In this document: piece by piece, positions 25,983-38,030 of the stretch | Layout: every line of letters begins with the position of its first letter | Numbering within the stretch: the stretch's first letter is position 1 | Position numbers and translations under genes: made by a program | Assembly: GCA_013398295.1 (NCBI GenBank) | Contig: VZSF01007668.1 | Coordinates: 472,356 to 536,355 of the forward strand | DNA: 64,000 bases | Direction: 5' to 3' | Origin: Chionis minor | Taxonomy: Eukaryota; Chordata; Aves; Charadriiformes; Chionididae | Notes under the pieces: generated by a model | Told to the model about the DNA's origin: nothing | Databases searched by the model: none | What the model saw: the letters and a program-made list of their open reading frames with translations, nothing else

Positions 25983-28900
25983 GAAACCATAGTGTTTATG
26001 TAAGAGAGACATTGCCTGATTAGCATTAGCTGTGCGCTCATTATAGTGCAAGAAATTCTAGAGGGGAGGGGAGGGTTGGAAGCACGAGAGAAGGAAGAGT
26101 GAACTCCGTGTTTGCAGAATGTGTTTTTCATGGAGTCTGCAAAATCCTTTGGAGGGGGGTTTGCATGACTGGATTTTGTAATCCTCATAACACAGAAATC
26201 AATAAGATAAATGGAGGAGAACTGAACAGCTAGTGGCCTCAGTCTTGATGATTCCAGGATAAATCCTTTTAATAAACATGAAACTGCAGCAGAGCAGAAA
26301 CTCTAAGTCCTACTTTTGATTTAAAGATGTTTACCCCTGTATCTGCTACATTGCTTGTGTTTTATTCTCCTCCTATCTTTTCAATTTTATGTCTCTGGCT
26401 ACCCATACGGTTAATTGTTTTTTGCATTTATTCTTCAGTGACGAAGCATGCATATACGTACATAGCACATTAATACATGCAGACAGTGGGAATACACATA
26501 TAGTTTTGCTTTGTAGTGGCTCCCACAAAGACTTAATGGAAAATTACTGTCATCCTATAGTCATTTTGTTCATGCTTAAAACATGCTGTTGTCTGTACGG
26601 GAAATTCACATTTGTGAAACATGCAGAGGGAGAGGATAAGAAGGAAAATGTCATTTAGAGAGAACTTACTTATAGATATATTTTGCTGGTGATGGTGGTG
26701 ACAAAGGAATTGTTTTAAAAAATGAAACAGACTGCACCGTTTTCACAGCATAAAGGCTCCTTCACTTGTTAATCCATCAGAACTGGGATTTGACAAGGCT
26801 TGGGTTATATAATAAATGTTTGATTAATTTATACATTTCTACAATATAACAACAAGAATTTGGAAGTTCAAGATTTAATATCCAGGCTTCCCTTGATATA
26901 CACAGGGGGAAAAAATACATTTAGATCTCTCATTTATTTTCCAATTAACTGTTCTTTATCCGTGCATTAATATTACAGATGTCTCAAGAATAATTAAAAC
27001 AGATAAGCAATTTATAAAAATCTTCACATTTCATGCTAATTATCATAATGTAATGTTACATTTCTATTAGCAGCTTTTGTTCCCTCCCCCCACCCTTTAC
27101 TTCTAGCAACCCTGGGGCCTTAGCCAGTCAGCATGTTATAAATCTTTGTTAAAATACGACACGAAGCTAAGAAGCTTGCAACCCAGCAAATTGGACAGTG
27201 ATGGAGCTCTCCTTTCTTTACCTTTATTTCCCAATAGCCAGCCTGTCATCAAATATGAAAACAATGATGTTTTTTCACAACTTCTCACTGTGAAGGCTAA
27301 GGGGCTCCCAGGACAAAATGTTATAAGTATGGACTTTGAAGGATCACAGCCAGGCCAAGATAAAGGTATCGGAGAGCAACTTGATCCTAGGACCCTGTTA
27401 GAGACATAAATCATGGTCCCAGGAAGGAACTACAGAGTCAACATACCTACTACCACCCTATCATGCTATTATATTCACAAGCAAGTAAGTCCCACCTAAA
27501 AATTAGTTGGCTTGTTTGTTCCTACCATTCCTATGGAAGATTATATTATGAGGATTTAAAATTAAGCATTCTAAGGGGAATTCCTACTGATGGTTAATGC
27601 TCAAGCCATCAAGCCAGAGAAGAGAAGTAATGCCATGTGGTATTACATGAGCTCTCCCACACCTAGGCATTCTAGGCACCAGTAGACCCAAACACTGTAA
27701 GGCTAAATAGAATGATTATTGTGAGCAATTTGGAATAGGAAATAAAAACAGGTTCAAAACCCTGATCTTGTGAGCAGTTTACATTGATAAAGAGGTTTTC
27801 TTTGCTGAAATATGAGACTTCATATCAGTAAAATGATGTAAATGCTCAAGTGTTTAAAGGAACGGGGTAAACTTGTCCAATGAATTATCTAGAAGGAACA
27901 ACATGATCAGCTCCACTGGTAGCGATACAAATGTCCAGCACGTTAGCACATGCACACGCAGAGGCACGCAAATGTGCGCGCCCCCTTCTACTCTGGCACT
28001 GCACAGAAAAGCAAAGCGTTCAAGTGTTCTGTTAGCTGCAGCGCTCAGCAGCCTCTTCCACTCAGCCTTTGAGCAGTAATTTGTGTCATAATACACATAA
28101 TGTACCTCCATATGTTTCAAAAATACACTCATCTAAGCATTCAGAAATAATAATGTAGTTTAGGTTTCATTTTGTTTTTATTCCTGAAATAGACTTTGAT
28201 ACAAGACAGTGGAAATGAGATATTAAATACAAGTCTTGCTCCCGTGCCAAGTCCTGAAACCTTTCTTTAAGTAGAAGAGTACATATGTGCATCTCTTCAG
28301 CTGCTACCCAGTCTATTGATTCAAAGCTACAACAGTTTTTTTTGTATTACTTAATTTATCTTTATTTATTGCAACATTGATAGCATTCAAACTGCATTAG
28401 ATAATGTACTAGATAGGATACCTTTTTAAAACCTCTTACTGAGATCCTATTGGGACTGGCATGTAATTGAAAACACTTAATGGAATATTTCAGGGCATAT
28501 TGCCAGAGAATGAACAAGAGAATCACATTTCATTTTAAAATGCCATACAAAAATCACTTAAAATGATCATAGCTGTGGTTTAGTGTAGAAAAGGATGGGT
28601 ATTATAATTTACATAGACTTTCTTTCTTGCTGAAATTATTTTCTCTCTTTGTTACATTTGACAAGTCACCCACTGTCTTTTCAAAAATGCCTGACATTCC
28701 TTTTAATTAAGTAGTGAGGGGCGACAAGCAATACATTTCTAAAAGATTGCTGACTGCATTGGGTGTGTTTTCAGCCTCGGGGCCAAATCCCCAGTTGGTT
28801 TGCTCCCTTGGGAAGAAGTATCAGTGCTTACAAGTTCTGCCTTGACCTATTCTATGATGGTACAAAGCCAAATTGTAATACTCTGGGTTAGGGCTTGGTT

Positions 28901-29084
28901 TGCACTGTCCTTACTTCTGTCAGGCCATAATAATATTTAGGTCTTGGAGGGCTCAAAACTGTTAAGTTCTGAGGTTTTTGATGAACAATACAACAAAATC
29001 TAGCCAAGACACTTTTCAGGCTGGAGGTCTTATCGTGAATTTCCTGGGTGTTTGCACAGCCCCAGCCAAAAGGAGATGTCCTTC
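25983..29084. other. Unique AT-rich noncoding DNA with CNE-like patches
   Basis: The stretch at about 26945-27085 is AT-rich with TAAT cores and an ATGCTAAT octamer-like motif, of the kind often seen in conserved noncoding elements. An exon-like open segment at 27238-27365 is given as a finding. No known gene was recognised. Confidence 0.45.
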
Positions 29085-29215
29085 TTCATCTCAGTAAACT
29101 GAAGAACAGAGAGCTTAAGTGGGCTTTCCTGAGACTACACAACAGACTACCTAGAAAGATGGAAACAGCAGCCAACCTGCTTGTCCCCATCATCCTGTAG
29201 ACTACAGAAGGAAAT
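29085..29215 (-). mobile_element. MIR-like SINE remnant, minus strand
   Basis: On the plus strand, 'catctcagtaaactgaagaa' then 'cagagagcttaagtgggctt' and 'gagactacacaacagactac' follow the reverse complement of the MIR core and tail. That core reads, in order, 'gaggaaactgaggcacagag', 'aggttaagtgacttgcc' and 'cacacagctagtaagt'. The match is degraded, as expected for a family this old. Bird genomes retain few MIR copies. The ends are approximate. Confidence 0.5.
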
Positions 29216-30721
29216 CCCTGCAGGCAGCTGAATTCCATACACATTTATGCCACAAATTTACCATTTAAACTCTCCCTTAAGCACTTTTGAACAAGGAAAA
29301 CATGTGTACAAGAAAAACCATTTGTCTAAGGGCAAGAAGTTTCTACCAAGAATGTCGTAGTCAGGAGAAGCATTAAAAGGCATCTTCAGCTGAGACAAAA
29401 AAATCTCTATGTTAAATGATTAAAAGCAAGGATTTTCTGCATTTCTGCAAGGAGAATCTGCATTTCAGATGCAGATTTTCAAAACGTGAGGGTCTCTACA
29501 CACAGAGGCAAGTATACAATATTTTGCTGATTCAGGCTTGGCCAACCTCTTACTAGGAGTCTGCCTTCGTGTATGTGAAGAATCACAAGGGAAATACATA
29601 AATGTTTTGTTGTACCTGTGCAACTTTAGCAGCCTTGAGCACTCAAACCCTTTTACCCTAATTTTGTAGACTAATATTGTTTAATTGCTACTGACATTTT
29701 AGCTCTAATTAATGCTAAAAGTATTCATGCCACAAAGACGTGTGTCACCCAGATCTGTTGCATTCCAACAGCAGGCAAAGAATCCACCTGAGGCAAATGA
29801 TTGTTTAATTTAGCCTCTGTTCTTTTTGCAGTCTCCTTTGCAAGCTACATTTCAGAGGTAAACAGCACTGGATTGTTTTTACCCTGGCAACGGGCAAGAG
29901 AAACAAGTCCTTTCTGTGGCCTGGCATTAAAAATCAGGGCTAAATCCAAATAAAAAACTTGAATTCAAAATTCCTCCAAACACTGTGTTTTGACATGCAG
30001 CTCCATTTTAAAATGCATGAGTCCTGTTTGTAACTAAGTCTTCTCAGAAGAAACTCTTAATATCAGACAGCCAACATCTTAAAGCTCATCCCTTGTCTAT
30101 AATCCTGGTCCAGGACCTGGATTTATATGAGCACAGAGATGTGACCACCCATTATCACCATATGTCAATGTATATTTGCCTGCAGAATTGAGAACCACAT
30201 TAGTAAATAGGCCCTTCATACATGTGCATCAACAACAATAAATATAGCAAATATTCTGAGAACGAGCTCATCCTTTCCACTTGTCTCTATCCACAAAAGC
30301 CTGTGCTGCTATCAGCTAATATTCCCTGCAGGCAGATTTTTCCCACTGGGTGCTCAGCAATCACTGAAGCTGTTCTGTCTTCTTTTCTATTCTTTTGAGT
30401 CCATTGGAATGATGACCTTAAATCTAGAAATTGAATGCAGCAAGGAAGCCACAATTACCAAAATTGCGATAGCTTATCAGCTTGATTCCTGTTTTGCAAA
30501 GGTCAGCCCCAAGCATTCCCTAATGCTGAGAGATCTTGTCTTACAGAGATAAGCTGAATGTGGAAAGAATCTGTGGTGAGCAGAAATCTCCATACCAGAA
30601 TGGAGATCAGAAATCAATACACTCAGACTTCAGTCTATGGCAGATGAGTTGAATGGGTGAACTATCTGCATTCATGGTTTTAACACTGGAGGTGGGGGAT
30701 TTACCACCTGCTTGAGCAACG
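29216..30721. other. Unique noncoding DNA, CNE-like near 29640-29910
   Basis: An RFX X-box-like element (tttaccctggcaac, 29878-29891; reverse complement GTTGCC-AG-GGTAAA) sits in sequence with several TAAT cores. No gene is recognised. Confidence 0.4.
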
Positions 30722-30761
30722 CCCGCCCGCATCACTAACCACCCGCCCGCATCACTAACAA
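30722..30761. repeat. Perfect 20-bp tandem duplication
   Basis: The unit cccgcccgcatcactaacca is present twice head to tail. The second copy differs only in its penultimate base (aa for ca at the end). Each unit contains an internal CCCG duplication. Near-identity points to a recent slippage event. Confidence 0.95.
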
Positions 30762-33700
30762 TTACTGCCTCTTTCAGAATACATCTAAACTTCTCAAATA
30801 AAACAATCGTCCAGATAATACCGTATCTGCCTCCTGCAAATCCCATGCACATTCTCACCAAATGCTCCTGCCGTTCTTCTGAAGCTTCTGAGGCAAAGTG
30901 ATCAAGACTGAACAACACACAGCATATGCTCACATCTGGGACATGTCAAAAGCAGGTTTTGAACCAGGGCATAGCACAGCGATAAATACCTTCCTTATGG
31001 CTAAGATTTAAAGCCCAGGTTTACAGTGTTTGACCTCATCTGCCTTTGACAAAGTCACCTATTTCTGTTTATGGTGCCAAGCTGGGGTAGACGTTGCCAT
31101 GGAGGACACACTTCATATATCCTCTGGTATCTAAAGTGATGAACACAAGCAGGATACAAAAAATAAGTAATCAGCATGGTGAATGTGCCATGCAATTTCA
31201 CATACCCATCATGGGGGGAGGGGTTTGCAAGGGTATACGTGCACTGCTGCTTGCCAATAGACACAGATTGTTTAACAATCACCTCCAGGCAGTAAAACCG
31301 GTTGCCAGTTCAAGTGCCAGGTAATTTTATAGGATAATTATTAACCTTACTGAAGTTATTAGAGACTAGCTACTGGGAGACTTGTGAAGTGTGAATTATC
31401 GCTATCCGTCTGACTGGGAAGGATAGCTAATCCCCTCAAACATCTTACGCCGAGCTGCAGATTATCCCCCTTTTTAGATATTAGAAAAATCTTCAGAAAG
31501 GATCAAATTACATACAATTTTTACAGTTGGGAGAGAGCATTTACAAGATTTCTCTTCCATTCCTCCACCAACCACCCACCACCCTTCATACCCACCCTTC
31601 TTTCCAACAATATGTTAGGAAAACACAGTTCTGTCTCAGCCCTCTCTGATGCTGCCATCTTCTTAGTACACCACAAACAGTGAAGTACCGATGTGAATCT
31701 CATTATATCTTCCATGGAAGACGTTTCTAAAGTAGATAGCAGAGCTAACACCATGTGCTAAGGCAGTCAGCACAGCTCTTTCGAGGTCCCACAGTCTTCC
31801 CCCCTCCTCCTTCCCACCCAAAGTAAAATTTGTTGTGCTGAAGATATAGACACTTTTTTTTTTTTCCCTTCTTATCAAGCCACTGGTAAACTACCACTAC
31901 AAGGCAGTGTGGTTACTTTCCTCTCCTTCCCACCACTTTCACCCAACATTGTCCCTGAAATTGAGCTTTCAGTACCTGTCCCAAAGCCAAATCCCACTAT
32001 GGAACATTACAAGGCCACATCCTGTGAAGGAAAGTGTGAGCAAACAAGCTCTTCTGCATCTACCAGGGTCAGCTTGCTTAAAGAAAGCATCACATGTACA
32101 TAGTGCTGAAAAGAAATAGAGGTTAACCACAGGGGAAGAAATTAAGAAAAGCTGAGGGGCTCTTCAGTCTCCTTGGATAGAGTATTACCACAGCATGCCC
32201 TCTTGCATATGGTATTCCCCACCATGGGTGTCTCAGCCCTGCGCTAACACACAACCATGTGTTTGCACATCCTTTCTCCCTGGCACAGTCATCTGTGAGG
32301 AACATGCGGAACTTGACTATTTCCGCAACAATTGCAGAAATGTGGTCTCAGTACTCCCAGAGACGCTAATGTCTTTGTTCCAAGCCCCAGCTGATGATAC
32401 TCCCATCCATTAAGCTCCTGCCACGTACCTGCATCCATACATACTGGTGTTAACTGCGCAGATGGAGAGATGGTTTCCTGATGTGAGTTACTGCCATTTC
32501 CAATCCATGACTGGTGAGTGTCTGCCACTAGGGAAAGCAGTAAATTTCAAAAGTCTGTCCTTTGTTGATTTGTTACCCATCTCACGGCTGCTTCCTCTCC
32601 TCCCTTCCACATGTCTCTTTTGAAATAGCACATTTCTATTGGCATGCTTTGAAGGGATGTTCCCTTGATTATTTTGCCCTTTCTTCTCCTATCTCCAGAG
32701 CTTTGTAACTGTCTTTTTTACCCCCCGAGAGAAAAAAGTGTACTGTGCTGTTGTCTTCCTTTTCAGGGAACTGTTACATGTTACTGCACACAGGCTTGCT
32801 TTCCTCATACTGTGGGTTTTCCCTCTACCCACCTTATTTCTTGATGGAAGGTCAGGAAATACCTTCTTCAAGGACAAAGGCAAAAATTTGCTATTTTTGT
32901 TACTCCAAAAGGGGTAAATACATGTGACAGTAAGGTTGTAGAAAATGCAACCAGCCAGATTCCTATTGCAGAGCAACTCCTGTTCTGCATGGCCACAACT
33001 GACAAGAGTGACCCCAGAACTGCGAAGCAAGTGGGAGTCTGGCAAACACTTTCAGTCATTCCCCAAGTATCCCATGGGGATTTTTTTTGTCTTATTTTGG
33101 TTTGGATTTTTCTGAATGTGGTACTAGATGAAATGTGAATTTTGTATTTCTTATGCTATCTCACTTTGCTTAAGCACACTCTACTTACATACTACTTTTG
33201 TGTCAGTAATAGACAACTTAGTTATTCCAGAAACTAAGAGACAGGGACATTTGTACCAATGCATTCTCTTTTATGAAGCACCTGGTATCTTTGCTTTATT
33301 GCCTAATTTTATCTTAAATCTCACAAAACACTGACTGTATTTTCTCCTTTTGCAATCTATATTACAAAGGGAAAAGAAGCCTTTTGTTACTTACTTGTCT
33401 TTTTTTAATAGAGATCCTGGTGATATAGTTTGTAAACTAAGAGAATGCTGCAACAGCATCGTTTGATGGAGGGTTTTAAATTAGTCTTTTGTATTGATGG
33501 ACACACTTAATTTGATTGACTTGTTGAGCCTTCTACCAGTCAAATGTGAAAATTAAAATAAATTTGTAAATTATTGGTATTTATTTAGATAGAAGGGGAA
33601 ATAAACTATTGCAGCCTCTGTATATGTAGTCTGGTAAGGAATCTATGCATGTAGCTATAGATTCTACTTAATCACAGTCCAGAGGCCATTGCGCATCCAA

Positions 33701-34689
33701 AGCTATATTATTCATTTCATAAAGCATAAGGCTGAGATGTGGGAGTTCTTTTTCTTGGTTCCTTTCCTGGATTTTTTGATTAATCCAGGGCATGGCTTGT
33801 GTAAATAATTTCTTCCTTTTGTTTTATTGTACCCATTTTGTCCATCTGGGTTTCTTTAGCTTGTTCATTCTGTGGCGTGAAGCTGTGTGTGTTCACACAG
33901 TGCTTAGTGCACTGTGGCTCTGAGCTCAAGTAAAGCCTCTAACTAATGTCTAAGTAAATACCACCCAAAGGAAGAATTCCAGCCATCAGGTTTTGTCCCA
34001 CAAAGACTTCCCGGCTGGCTGATAAAAGGTGTGAGACTTGCCTTGTCTTTAATCTTGGAGGACCCAACCATGTGTTTGCATTGGTAAGAAAAAATAAAAC
34101 CACAGCTGTATTGTGCTGGCTGGGGGGAAGGGGCAGGGAAGGTCAGTCTAGACAGGAAAAATGGGTGAGACAATTGCTTCGAAGGTCTGTGCCTCTGAAG
34201 TTAATCTGCCAACAGGCTGATGCTCTCCTGTTAGACAAGGAGACTGTTTTGCCCTTAAACATGCCACCTGCAGCAAACCCATCCTTCAGTTGTGTAACCA
34301 AATATCCTGAAAATATATTACATCAAATCAATAATGCCTGCTATTCAGTCTTTATATTCTTTATTGTTGGAAGGGGAGGTCCCCAGGGAAATTTATTTTA
34401 ATTTATGTATTGCATCTCATGATCAACTTTTAGATGAATTTAGAATAAAATACAATGAATACTACAGTGTGACATGCCAGCTACATCAATATTGGCACAG
34501 CAGCAGCAAGTCTCTCATCAATAAATAAAGCCAATCTGGGTCTTTTATGTCATTTTACTCCTTGTGGAAGTCTGTTACAGCACACACCCCCACTGATACC
34601 TAGTACTATTTTTCTGCTATGCTAGCCTTTTTGAGGCTATATTCATCCCCAATTATGTTGTTCTTGTTATCATGTCAATATTGTCCTTA
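30762..34689. other. Unique noncoding DNA
   Basis: No gene or family is recognised. A CCACC-rich stretch occurs at about 31560-31600 and a T13-class run near 31854-31865. Open frames are at most about 118 codons with no domain. Confidence 0.5.
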
Positions 34690-34905
34690 ACTTTAAAAAT
34701 TAATATTGACTGTAGCTGTCTCTCCTCCTAATATATTTAAATGAGCAGACACATCACCCTCTCTACCTTTATTTTGCCGGGCTAAAAAAATCATACTTTT
34801 TTGTTCAGGTTTGATCACCATTAGTGCAGCCCATTCTCTAGATGTCCTTCTTCACACCCATTCCAACCTGGATCACTCCTGCTTAGAAATTAAATCTTAG
34901 GAGAA
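34690..34905 (-). mobile_element. Ancient CR1/L3-like LINE remnant, minus strand
   Basis: The text 'agcagacacatcaccctctc', 'ttttgccgggctaaa', 'gatgtccttcttcacaccca' and 'ttccaacctggatcactcct' follows the reverse complement of the C-terminal ORF2 region of old CR1/L3 elements. That region reads in order 'tgctgggctaaacaa', 'agcccttctctgcacctgtt' and 'ccag'. It is heavily mutated. Weak similarity may continue to about 35160. Confidence 0.5.
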
Positions 34906-37224
34906 GCAGCAGAGCATCAGATGCGGCTTTCCTCATGGTACAACGGTCTACCCTGATCGTGGTACAAAAGCACAAATATTCCATGTATAGGGCGGTACTT
35001 TGGGGAATTAGCTGCCTGAGCGTCATTTCACCTGTCTTAAAAGTTCTTTTCTGATTATTCCATAATGAAGTTTATTTGTTTTTCTCCAGTCCCAGCCTTA
35101 ATTTCCCAACAAACATATACACATTATTATTACATTTTTGACAAGAATCAAGTCTAGGAGTTGCTATTGTTTTCCAGACTTTCCCATTTTACCGTGTGGG
35201 AATCACTGCTTTCTAAGCCACAATTACTCACTATAAACTTAGAAGCTGTAAACTTGGTAAGATTGTCTGATCTTGATTCCCAGATATTTCCTCTGCTGTT
35301 TGAATGTGTTACAGAGCCCCAGAAACCTGTCTACCTGGCTTCCACTCCAAGGAAAATGTTTAAAATCACCACCGTCAATGGCACAGCAACGTCCCATTGA
35401 GTGATGGTGCATCCAAAACACTGAGGATAAAGCCGGCCTCTTACCCAGGATCAGTGGGGTGAGTGAAGTTTTAGAATATGAAAAAGTAAAATAAAGATTT
35501 TTACGGTCCTTTTCCATTGTATATAGAAAATTCTGCTTGGAGAACTGTGCTCATCTGGGGACTTGGAGAGCAAAGTCCGAAGCGCTGCACTCAGTCAAAC
35601 TATTTGGGTCAACAGGACCCTGCTTGGGAGTTTCAGAGTATTTGGGATCTAGGCCTATTAATCATTGCACTCTGTATACATCTTGACTCATGAAGGTTTT
35701 GAATTTTATTCTTACTAAGTCTTAAATGAGACTCTGATTCCTCTTGCATCCAATGTTCAGGAAGAGTTCTTCCACTGGAATAAAAACATTCCCATATGTG
35801 TTTATCTCAAGGAAATACATTCATTTTTAGGTTTTGGTTTCCGTGATTTCATTTCCTGAGACTTAAATCTGCTCTGGAGTCCTTACCATAGCTTTTTTCT
35901 TTCTTTCCTTTTTCTAAGTCTTCATTTATTGCTACAGTCCAGGCTCGGGTTCGTCAATTTTCAGCCTGGGTGAATTTAAAAAAGACCACTATTAACTTGT
36001 TCTTGTGTGTATCTAAATATGGTAGTGTCTTTTTCCTATGAAAAGCTTTGCCGAGAGACTGTTAATCTAACCTTGTGTTACTATATCTTTCATGGAAATC
36101 CATGATGTGGAGAGGTCTTTACCATCTGCTTCCATCAGGACGGTTATCTCAGTGTCTAGACACTACAGTGATAGGCTTTTTAGGGTTGCTGATAGATAGA
36201 CGGGGCTTTGGAGAGCTTGAATTTAATCCTCTTCAGATGTGGATGGATGTTTTCCAGCAGTCTGGGATGATGTTCAGGATTGTATTTCAAACAAATTTGT
36301 CCTGGAGTGTAAATGGGACAACTTTGGTTAACAGTAAACTCTTAACAGGTCTGAGGGATTAAATGTGGGATTAAATAAAATGAGAATCAGAGACGCTGAA
36401 TTTTGATATATTATATGTTTCTTTTCTTTTCTTTTTTAATACAAATTAAAATTCTTCAAGCAGAGTAAAAAATTATTCGTATACTTTTAATGGTAATGGT
36501 TTCCTTCAAGGAAAACTGTTATAAAAAGCATAAAAGAGCAAAATAGAAAGGGAGTGTGTGCCAATACGCACATGAAGCTTTTATCACTGACACTTTCAAA
36601 TATATAGATTGTAAAAAAAATATTTGTAATCTTGCTAGCTGCTCACCATTTGTTTATTTTGGCACAATTGTGTTCTCAGAAAATGAGAATAAGGCAAACA
36701 AACATACTCCTGCTCCCCATAGCGTTCTGGTTTTCGTGTGAGAGCACAATGCAGCAATGTTTGGGTCTCAAACAGCAGAAAGCAGTGTCTGTTCTGAAAA
36801 CCTGCCTCTGTGGAAACTTTTAAAACTTCCAGACATTCCTGTGCTGTGAGGTGTACGTCCTCCAGCAGCATTCCTGGTGTTCCCACAGTCCCTAGCGCGA
36901 AGAATGAAGTCCCCCCTGAGAAGTGGTCATTGCCACCACGATCAAGTAATTTCCAAGATGCTGAAAGTGCTTTTATCTGACAGGAGATCTCTCTATTGAG
37001 ATGCTGGTTCTTCATCTGTGCCCTTCTCTGGCTGCTCTCAGTGCAGCTCTTGACAACTACCCCCACCTTAACCCCCACCTCACCCAGCCTCCCTGGGCAG
37101 ACTGGCATTGTCCTTGCTCTGGCTCCCACTCCTACCCTGGCTCCCCAGCCGTCTTGCAAATTGAGGTTGGTTACTTTGGGTGGTATAGCTGGGATACGCA
37201 CAACTCCCCTTCAGGAGAACTAGT
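34906..37224. other. Noncoding DNA
   Basis: The region holds a possible ancient-repeat scrap at 35560-35665 ('gggtcaacaggaccctgctt'), a TTTTC-rich run at 36419-36437 and a long minus-strand open frame at 36635-37201. The frame starts with GTG and has no recognised domain; it is given as a finding. No gene is recognised. Confidence 0.4.
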
Positions 37225-38030
37225 TCATCAAAGGGAGTTCCTCAGGGACCAAGTCTGGGGCTGATCTAATTTTTGTTGTTTACTAATGCAAGTAGGAGTG
37301 TGAGTGACAATTATCCATTAGCAAGGACAGAAAAAACTGTCGATATGGAAGACGGAAGACCTTATTGCCCTTTCAGATTGAAAACATAGAAATACAAGTA
37401 TAAAATCATGCATTTTAAGAACTTATAATATCTGTTATGAGATGGAATCATCTGAAAAATTAGAAAGGATAGACGTGTCCAGATTAGTCATGTAACAAGA
37501 TGGTTGGAGCTAGCACTATGATATGGTTATGCACGTATGTAGGTATGTATGGCCCTTGGAGATACACAGTAACTATCTCCATTAGAGGAAAGAAAGTATT
37601 CATGCCCTTATACAAAGACGTTGATAGCATCCCAACATAAACGCTACACACTGCATTCTGACAATCCACACTTACAAGCAATAAAATTGGGAATGGAGGA
37701 GACCCATGTAACCGATCACAAGAATGGAAGAACTATCATGCAAGAAAGATTAAAAGACTTAGGCCTGTTTAGCCTAGGTAAATGAAACCGTTGAGAAAAT
37801 ATGATTGCTGGAGATAAATGCAAAGCTGGAGAACTACTGAAGTTATCAGATTTGTTCCTGGCAGCGGAACAAATGGGTAGAAGGGAGCCATGGATACAGC
37901 CATGCTGGAAAGCAGGAGAAGGTTTCTAACCACTGGTGTCTGGAGATGCAGATCCCAGCACACAGAACAAGCAGCATATTTTTCAGTGTCTTCAAGACAG
38001 AACTGGACATACTTCTGAAGGAGACCACAA
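37225..38030 (+). mobile_element. Ancient CR1 ORF2 remnant
   Basis: At 37229-37262, 'aaagggagttcctcagggac' and the bases after it translate as KGVPQGPSLGLI, matching the RT block usually written G(V/I)PQGSVLGP. Further on, 'gaactatcatgcaagaaaga' and 'ttaggcctgtttagcctag' (about 37729-37780) parallel the '[15 protein letters not shown]' region. The end near 37980-38030 ('tcttcaagacagaactggac') parallels the 'FKTRLDA' end of ORF2. Many stops and indels show a long-dead copy, and internal deletions are likely. The element type is well supported by the order of three landmarks. Confidence 0.6.

Noticed and set aside
27745..27765. tRNA B-box-like 'aggttcaaaaccctga'
   Set aside because: There is no matching A box, acceptor stem or cloverleaf around it.
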